Shown here: positions 5,950 through 9,699 of the stretch, piece by piece
Numbering within the stretch: position 1 is the first letter of the stretch
Layout of the letters: each line of letters opens with the position of its first letter
Assembly (NCBI GenBank): GCA_030544185.1
Contig: JAUNRO010000052.1
Coordinates: 1-9,699 of the forward strand
Direction: 5' to 3'
DNA from: Propionibacteriaceae bacterium
GTDB taxonomy: Bacteria > Actinomycetota > Actinomycetes > Propionibacteriales > Propionibacteriaceae
Length of the DNA: 9,699 bases
The notes under the pieces: generated by a model
Database searches by the model: none
What the model was told of the DNA's origin: nothing
The model's input: the letters and a program-made list of their open reading frames with translations, nothing else
Program-made: the position numbers and the translations under genes

Positions 5950-6303
5950 ATGGCTAGCGGGCACCCTGTGCGACGCACCGGTCGGCGGCCCGGATCGGAC
6001 GCGCTGATCACCGACGCCGCCCACGGGCGGTCGAAAGACCTGCGCGGGCGGGAGGTGCGCTACCTCATCACGATGGGGTTCCGCGTCGCGTGCTTCATCG
6101 CACTGATCTTCGTCCCCAACAACGCCATCCGTCTGGTGCTGATCATCCTGCCGGCCCTGGCCGTGCTCGCCGCCAACGCGGTCGAACAGCGCGCCGCCAA
6201 GCTGCGCCCCAGCGAGGGCGTCGAGCGCGGTGAGCCGGAATACCGCCTCGCGTTACCGAAGGAATCGACCGACGTCGTCTCCGGTGAGGTGGTCGACGAC
6301 TGA
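5950..6303 (+). CDS. DUF3099 two-helix membrane protein
   Basis: This 117-residue small membrane protein belongs to an actinobacterial family of unknown function. The N-terminal part is basic and contains the ITDA box (20-23) that is typical of DUF3099. Two hydrophobic helices follow, at about 41-57 (TMGFRVACFIALIFVPN) and 60-78 (RLVLIILPALAVLAANAV), with a very short turn. The C-terminal tail (about 80-117) is charged, polar and acidic at its end, and is likely cytoplasmic. The ATG at 5950 directly follows a TATGGT element. It is divergent from fabG by 86 bp and converges on moaA with 21 bp between stops. No function is claimed. Confidence 0.8.
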   Translation: MASGHPVRRTGRRPGSDALITDAAHGRSKDLRGREVRYLITMGFRVACFIALIFVPNNAIRLVLIILPALAVLAANAVEQRAAKLRPSEGVERGEPEYRLALPKESTDVVSGEVVDD

Positions 6304-6308
6304 CGCCG

Positions 6309-6323
6309 GTCGCCCGGAGCGAC
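6309..6323. terminator. Short hairpin between DUF3099 gene and moaA
   Basis: GTCGC-CCGGA-GCGAC makes a 5-bp stem that nearly fills the 21-bp gap between the two convergent stop codons. There is no T tract. It may serve both genes, but the evidence is weak. Confidence 0.25.
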
Positions 6324-6324
6324 G

Positions 6325-7353
6325 CTAGCCCCCGATGGCACTCATTGGACGATCGGGCTGGAGGAAGCTCGGGTCATCGATGCCGTGCCCGGGAAGCTTC
6401 GCGGCGACGGCCTGCACCCAGCGCATGGCGATTTCCTCATCATTCGCCCCCGCGCGCAGCGGTGCGCGCAGATCGGACTCCTTGCGGGCGAACAGGCAGG
6501 TCCGCAACTGGCCGTCGGCGGTGAGCCGAACCCGGTCGCAGGCACCGCAGAACGGCCGGGTCACCGCGGCGATGACACCGACCCGCTGGGGCGTACCCGC
6601 AACCTGGAACAGCTCCGCCGGTGCCGCCCCGCGCGCCGCGCGATCCGCCGGTTCCTCGACGAGGGTGAACCGTTCGGCGACCAGCGCATGGATCTCGTCG
6701 GCGGTGACCATCTCGCTGCGCCGCCACCCGTGCTGGGCATCCAGCGGCATCTGCTCGATGAACCGCAGCTGCACGCCCTTCTCCCCCGCCCAGGCCACCA
6801 GGTCCGGCGCCTCGTGGTCGTTGATGCCCCGCATGAGCACAGCGTTGATCTTGACCGGGGCGAGCCCGGCCGCCACAGCGGCGTCGATGCCCGCGAGGAC
6901 GTCAGCGAGCCGGTCGCGCCGGCTGAGCGTGCGGAAGGTCTGCGGATCGAGGGTGTCGAGCGAGATGTTGATGCGGTCCAGACCGGCCGTGGCGAGGGCG
7001 TCGGCACGATCGGCGAGGCCGATCCCGTTGGTGGTGAGGGCAAGTCCGGGCTTCGCCCCGTCGGGGGTGCGCAGCGTGGCCAGCTCGGCAACCAGCGCTT
7101 CGAGCCCGGACCGCAGCAGCGGCTCGCCACCGGTCAGCCGGATCGTGGTGATGCCGAGCCGTTCCACCCCGATCCGCACCAGCCGGATCAGTTCGGCGTC
7201 GCTGAGCACCTCCTCGCGTGGCAGCCACGGCAATCCCTCGGCGGGCATGCAATAGCTGCAACGCAGGTTGCAGCGATCGGTCAACGACAGTCGCAGGTCC
7301 GTCGCGACCCGGCCATGGCTGTCGACGAGGCGCAGCGAGGTCGGTTCGGGCAT
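6325..7353 (-). CDS. moaA: GTP 3',8-cyclase MoaA
   Basis: This 342-residue radical SAM enzyme catalyses the first step of molybdenum cofactor synthesis: GTP is converted to 3',8-cyclo-7,8-dihydro-GTP, which MoaC then turns into cyclic pyranopterin monophosphate. The N-terminal iron-sulphur cluster motif is Cys28, Cys32 and Cys35 (CNLRCSYC), with the SAM-binding GGEP at 75-78. The C-terminal cluster ligands are Cys269, Cys272 and Cys286 (FCGACDRVRLT...RTC). The protein ends in the conserved Gly-Gly tail needed for activity. The ATG at 7353 is chosen over the upstream TTG at 7374 because TAGACT lies seven bases before it. It is a single gene here, divergent from a DUF6457 gene whose family is linked to molybdopterin guanine dinucleotide synthesis. 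Confidence 0.95.
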   Translation of the reverse strand: MPEPTSLRLVDSHGRVATDLRLSLTDRCNLRCSYCMPAEGLPWLPREEVLSDAELIRLVRIGVERLGITTIRLTGGEPLLRSGLEALVAELATLRTPDGAKPGLALTTNGIGLADRADALATAGLDRINISLDTLDPQTFRTLSRRDRLADVLAGIDAAVAAGLAPVKINAVLMRGINDHEAPDLVAWAGEKGVQLRFIEQMPLDAQHGWRRSEMVTADEIHALVAERFTLVEEPADRAARGAAPAELFQVAGTPQRVGVIAAVTRPFCGACDRVRLTADGQLRTCLFARKESDLRAPLRAGANDEEIAMRWVQAVAAKLPGHGIDDPSFLQPDRPMSAIGG

Positions 7354-7360
7354 GCGGACG

Positions 7361-7366
7361 AGTCTA
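7361..7366 (-). promoter_or_regulatory. Leaderless -10 element of moaA
   Basis: On the minus strand TAGACT lies seven bases before the moaA ATG, so there is no room for a leader or a cofactor-sensing riboswitch. No convincing -35 hexamer is seen. Confidence 0.45.
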
Positions 7367-7477
7367 GGTCGCAACTCTCCGTGCGCCGACCGGGGCGCTG
7401 GCGGGGCAGTGGAGGCGGCGTGTCATGATCGGCACTGGGAATCCGCCAACGACCGCGGCCGTGAGCCCAACCGGCCC

Positions 7478-7485
7478 GGGAAGGA
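7478..7485 (+). promoter_or_regulatory. Ribosome binding site that decides the DUF6457 start
   Basis: GGGAAGGA is a strong Shine-Dalgarno sequence. It is seven bases from the ATG at 7493 but only one base from the ATG at 7487, so the second ATG is the likely start. A possible -10 element (CATGAT, 7424-7429) lies upstream but is a poor match. Confidence 0.55.
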
Positions 7486-7492
7486 CATGCCG

Positions 7493-7771
7493 ATGACCGA
7501 GGATCAGCACGTGAGCCTCCAGGCCTGGGTGGACACACTCACCGACCGGCTGGACACCGGATACGAGGTCGATGAGGAGTCGATGCACATCATTTTGGAT
7601 CTCGCCCGGGATGCCGCTCACGAGGTTGCCCGGCCCGCCGCTCCCCTGACCACCTTTCTCGTGGGCGTAGCCGTCGGCCGGGGGACGTCCCTCGGCGCCG
7701 CCGCTGCCCGCGCGACCGAGCTTGCACTGGCCCAGGAGGGCGACGCGGGCGACGCCGCCCAGCAGGACTGA
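7493..7771 (+). CDS. DUF6457 small protein, molybdopterin-associated
   Basis: This 92-residue, probably helical soluble protein has the DUF6457 core: a Trp-containing first helix (SLQAWVDTLTDRL, 8-20), then LDLARDAAHEVARPAAPLTT (35-54) and FLVGVAVGRG (55-64). In actinobacteria this domain occurs alone or fused to the end of MobA-like molybdopterin guanylyltransferases, which is my basis for linking it to molybdenum cofactor work. The divergent moaA gene supports the link. The biochemical role is unknown. The tail after residue 80 is low in complexity (GDAGDAAQQD). The SURF1 gene starts 31 bp downstream, but that gene has its own promoter-like element overlapping this stop codon. Confidence 0.75.
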   Translation: MTEDQHVSLQAWVDTLTDRLDTGYEVDEESMHIILDLARDAAHEVARPAAPLTTFLVGVAVGRGTSLGAAAARATELALAQEGDAGDAAQQD

Positions 7772-7795
7772 CGAACGCCGCGAGCCGAGTAGGGT
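7768..7795 (+). promoter_or_regulatory. Leaderless promoter of the SURF1 gene
   Basis: A -35-like CTGACG (7768-7773), which overlaps the stop codon of the upstream gene, is followed after 16 bases by a -10 element TAGGGT (7790-7795). The GTG start at 7803 lies seven bases after it, so transcription would begin at the start codon. SURF1 can therefore be expressed apart from the DUF6457 gene. Confidence 0.5.
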
Positions 7796-7802
7796 TGACC
7801 GG

Positions 7803-8561
7803 GTGAACAGGCTCTGGAAACGATGGATCGCGCTCGCCATCTTCGTGGTCGTGCTGGGCATCGCGTTCGCCTTTCTCGGCCGGTGGCAGCTGGACCGGCT
7901 CGATCAGCGCCAGGCGCGCAACGAGACCATCCTCGCCAACGAGGCCGCGGCGCCGAAACCGTTCGATCAGGTCTTCGGGCCCGACATCACGATCACCGAT
8001 GACGATCAGTGGCAGCGCGTGCTCGCCACGGGCACGTTCGATGCCACGAACCAGTTCCAGGTCCGCTATCGGTTCAACAACTCCCAGCCGGGTTATGAGG
8101 TCGTCACCCCGCTGCGGACCACGAGCGGCGAGACCATCTTGGTCAACCGCGGCTTCATCCTCGTCCCGCGCGGTGAGGAGATTCCGACGGCTCTGCCGCC
8201 CCCGCCGGCCGGACAGGTCACAGTCATGGGCCACACCCGGCGCAGCGAACAGGGCAAGCCGCAGGCGACCGACCCGGTCAATCACCAGATCCGTCTCATC
8301 AATGCGCCGGCGATCGGCGATGTGCTGCCCTATCCCGTCCTCGACGGCTGGGTCGCGACCCTGGAGATGAACCCGGCCCAACAGGCGGAGTTCGAGACGC
8401 TGACCCTGCCGGAGATCTCCGACGGGCCCCACTTCTGGTACGCCATGCAGTGGTTCCTGTTCGCCCTCATCGGCCTCACCGGTCTGGTCGTGTTCATCCG
8501 CAGCGACCTCCGCGAGCGCCGCGCGAAGCGTAGGCCCGAGACCGCAAGCCTTCTCCCCTGA
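7803..8561 (+). CDS. SURF1-family cytochrome oxidase assembly protein
   Basis: This 252-residue membrane protein belongs to the SURF1/Shy1 family, which helps heme a insertion or assembly of aa3-type cytochrome c oxidase. It has the family topology: a transmembrane helix near each end (about 8-26 and 212-232) around a large outer domain. Motifs seen are GRWQLDRL (26-33), GYEVVTPL (97-104), ILVNRGF (112-118) and the HFWYAMQWFLFA segment (210-221) that opens the second helix. The C-terminus is basic and cytoplasmic. The GTG at 7803 is chosen because the preceding in-frame codons overlap the previous gene and because TAGGGT lies seven bases upstream. No oxidase genes are nearby. The rRNA methyltransferase gene begins 16 bp downstream. 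Confidence 0.9.
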   Translation: MNRLWKRWIALAIFVVVLGIAFAFLGRWQLDRLDQRQARNETILANEAAAPKPFDQVFGPDITITDDDQWQRVLATGTFDATNQFQVRYRFNNSQPGYEVVTPLRTTSGETILVNRGFILVPRGEEIPTALPPPPAGQVTVMGHTRRSEQGKPQATDPVNHQIRLINAPAIGDVLPYPVLDGWVATLEMNPAQQAEFETLTLPEISDGPHFWYAMQWFLFALIGLTGLVVFIRSDLRERRAKRRPETASLLP

Positions 8562-8577
8562 CCACCCGGGACGTTCC

Positions 8578-9435
8578 TTGCTCGCCGACGTCGTCGATCT
8601 GCTGCGCTGTCCGCACTGCGCCGATCCCCTCGTCCTTGATGGGCGCACGGCGGGCTGTGCGCGAGGGCACCGGTTCGATGTGGCGCGCCAGGGCCAGCTC
8701 AACCTGCTGCGCCGTCCGGCGGGCGCGACGGCGGACACGGCCGCGATGGTCGCGGCGCGGGCCGAGTTCCTCTCCCGTGGCCACTATGCGCCGATCGCGG
8801 AACTGGTGGTCGCCGCTGCTGCCGACGCCCTGCCCGGTGACCCTCGCCCGGATGGCCCCGTGGCCGTGGAGCCGGGCGCGGGGACCGGTTACTACCTCGC
8901 AACGGTGCTGGACCGGCTCCTCGAGACCGCCCCTGTGGCGCGAGGCATCGCGAGCGATCTCTCGGCGTACGCCTGCCGCCGCGCCGCCAAGCTGCCCCGC
9001 ACCGGCGCGATCGTGGCGGACACGTGGGCCGGGCTGCCGATTCGCGATGCCGTCGCCGACATCGTCTTGACGGTCTTCGCGCCCCGCAATTGGAGCGAGT
9101 TCGCCCGGATCTGCGCGCCCAGCGGCCGCGTGCTGGTGGTCACTCCCCTGCCCGATCACTTGCGGGAGGTCCGCCTGGCGCGCGGCCTCATGGCCATCGA
9201 GAAGGCCAAGCACGAGCGGCTGCTCGCCGAGGCGGAGCCGTGGTTGCGCCATGCCGGGCACGAGGGACTGCGCTATCGCCGCACGTTCACCACCGACGAG
9301 ATCACCGCCCTGGTCGCGATGGGCCCCAACGCCTTCCATGCGGACGCGGGCGCACCGACAGCGAAGACGGAACCGCTCGAGACGACCATTGCCGTGCGGC
9401 TGGATGCGTTCGAGCCGAATCAGCGCTGCGTATAG
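8578..9435 (+). CDS. RlmA-family 23S rRNA (guanine-N1) methyltransferase
   Basis: This 285-residue class I methyltransferase should methylate a guanine in helix 35 of 23S rRNA (G745 in RlmA-I, G748 in RlmA-II/TlrB; I cannot tell which). An N-terminal zinc ribbon has Cys11, Cys14, Cys27 and His31 (CPHC...CARGH), followed by FDVARQGQLNLL (33-44), a signature of the family. The SAM loop is VEPGAGTGYY (97-106). APRNWSEFAR (168-177), VTPLPDHLREV (188-198) and the MGPNAFH box (248-254) match conserved blocks. The start is taken as TTG at 8578 because no ATG or GTG lies between it and the zinc ribbon. It is 16 bp after SURF1, so it is probably cotranscribed. Its last 16 bp overlap the convergent deacetylase gene. 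Confidence 0.9.
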   Translation: MLADVVDLLRCPHCADPLVLDGRTAGCARGHRFDVARQGQLNLLRRPAGATADTAAMVAARAEFLSRGHYAPIAELVVAAAADALPGDPRPDGPVAVEPGAGTGYYLATVLDRLLETAPVARGIASDLSAYACRRAAKLPRTGAIVADTWAGLPIRDAVADIVLTVFAPRNWSEFARICAPSGRVLVVTPLPDHLREVRLARGLMAIEKAKHERLLAEAEPWLRHAGHEGLRYRRTFTTDEITALVAMGPNAFHADAGAPTAKTEPLETTIAVRLDAFEPNQRCV

Positions 9436-9699
9436 ACCCGGCCCGGCTGGGTCGACCCGCCCATCAACTCGGTGACGGTCACCAGTGTGTAGCCGCGAGC
9501 CTTCAGCCCCGAGACGATCGCGGGTGCGGCATCGACGGTCGTGCCGTGCAGGTCGTGCATGAGGACGATCGCTCCCGGCTGGGCCTGGTTGAGCACGCGG
9601 TTGGTCACCGTCGTCGCGTTGCGGTCGCGCCAGTCCAACGTGTCGACGCTCCAGAGGATGACGCTCAACCCCTGTTCCCGGGCGATGCTGTCGACGGTG
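9420..9699 (-). CDS. Polysaccharide deacetylase (NodB/CE4), 5' end missing
   Basis: These are the last 92 residues of a CE4-type deacetylase, which removes acetyl groups from N-acetylated sugars in peptidoglycan or another envelope polysaccharide. The gene enters from the right edge, so the start, any signal peptide and the metal-binding Asp-His-His motifs lie outside the window. Visible are the WSVDTLDW motif (window residues 16-23) and GAIVLMHDLHGTT (42-54) with the late catalytic-site histidine, followed by GYTLVTVTEL (69-78), the usual end of the domain. Reading continues upstream without a stop to 9699, so the TTG at 9668 is not a real start. It converges on the rRNA methyltransferase gene and overlaps it by 16 bp. 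Confidence 0.85.
   Translation of the reverse strand, partial: TVDSIAREQGLSVILWSVDTLDWRDRNATTVTNRVLNQAQPGAIVLMHDLHGTTVDAAPAIVSGLKARGYTLVTVTELMGGSTQPGRVYTQR

Noticed and set aside
6385..7428. 347-codon plus-strand frame over moaA
   Set aside because: It is antisense to an intact MoaA with both iron-sulphur cluster motifs. The product is repetitive Gly/Arg/Asp-rich sequence.
7354..7492. Molybdenum cofactor riboswitch before moaA
   Set aside because: TAGACT seven bases before the ATG implies a leaderless transcript, and I see no structured leader in the 139-bp spacer.
7590..8738. 382-codon minus-strand frame over SURF1
   Set aside because: It is antisense to SURF1 and parts of its neighbours, which have clear family motifs, and it shows no domain of its own.
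1..9699. Defence system, biosynthetic cluster, prophage or mobile island
   Set aside because: The genes with named families are conserved housekeeping types with uniform codon use. I see no transposase, integrase outside XerC, inverted repeats or tRNA-adjacent target duplications.

Overview
This is a GC-rich window (roughly 70 % G+C by eye) from an actinobacterium. The gene families fit Actinomycetota: a fabG-fabI pair arranged like mycobacterial mabA-inhA, small DUF3099 and DUF6457 proteins, an actinobacterial SURF1, GTG and TTG starts, and many genes that appear leaderless. The mix is compatible with Propionibacteriales, but I cannot fix a genus. Almost every base is coding and I see no insertion sequence, prophage, CRISPR array, tRNA or rRNA.

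Layout. Positions 1-48 are probably the last codons of a plus-strand gene, possibly an M23 peptidase. It converges on xerC (99-1040, minus). A 241-bp divergent spacer follows. It carries a roughly 31-bp degenerate tandem repeat and the promoter of def (1282-1887, plus), peptide deformylase. Def converges on a minus-strand two-gene unit that is transcribed from 3523 downward: an orphan ABC ATPase (2741-3523) joined by a GTGA stop/start overlap to a SpoU/TrmH RNA methyltransferase (1941-2744). Divergent from that unit is an unrecognised 238-residue protein (3610-4326, plus). Next is the minus-strand fatty-acid operon fabG (5138-5863) then fabI (4338-5111). It is divergent from a two-helix DUF3099 membrane protein (5950-6303, plus). 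MoaA (6325-7353, minus) diverges from a plus-strand series: DUF6457 protein (7493-7771), SURF1 (7803-8561) and an RlmA-type 23S rRNA methyltransferase (8578-9435). A truncated polysaccharide deacetylase enters from the right edge (9420-9699, minus) and overlaps the end of the rRNA methyltransferase gene.

Functional picture. This is a housekeeping neighbourhood: chromosome dimer resolution (XerC), N-terminal protein processing (Def), RNA methylation (two genes), type II fatty-acid elongation (FabG, FabI), molybdenum cofactor synthesis (MoaA, plus DUF6457 by association), cytochrome oxidase assembly (SURF1) and envelope polysaccharide modification (deacetylase). I find no convincing new multi-gene system. 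The items most worth a second look are the tandem repeat between xerC and def, the strikingly uniform leaderless promoter geometry (TANNNT six or seven bases before the start codon at five genes, and CANNNT at two more), the orphan ABC ATPase coupled to an RNA methyltransferase, and the unrecognised protein divergent from it.
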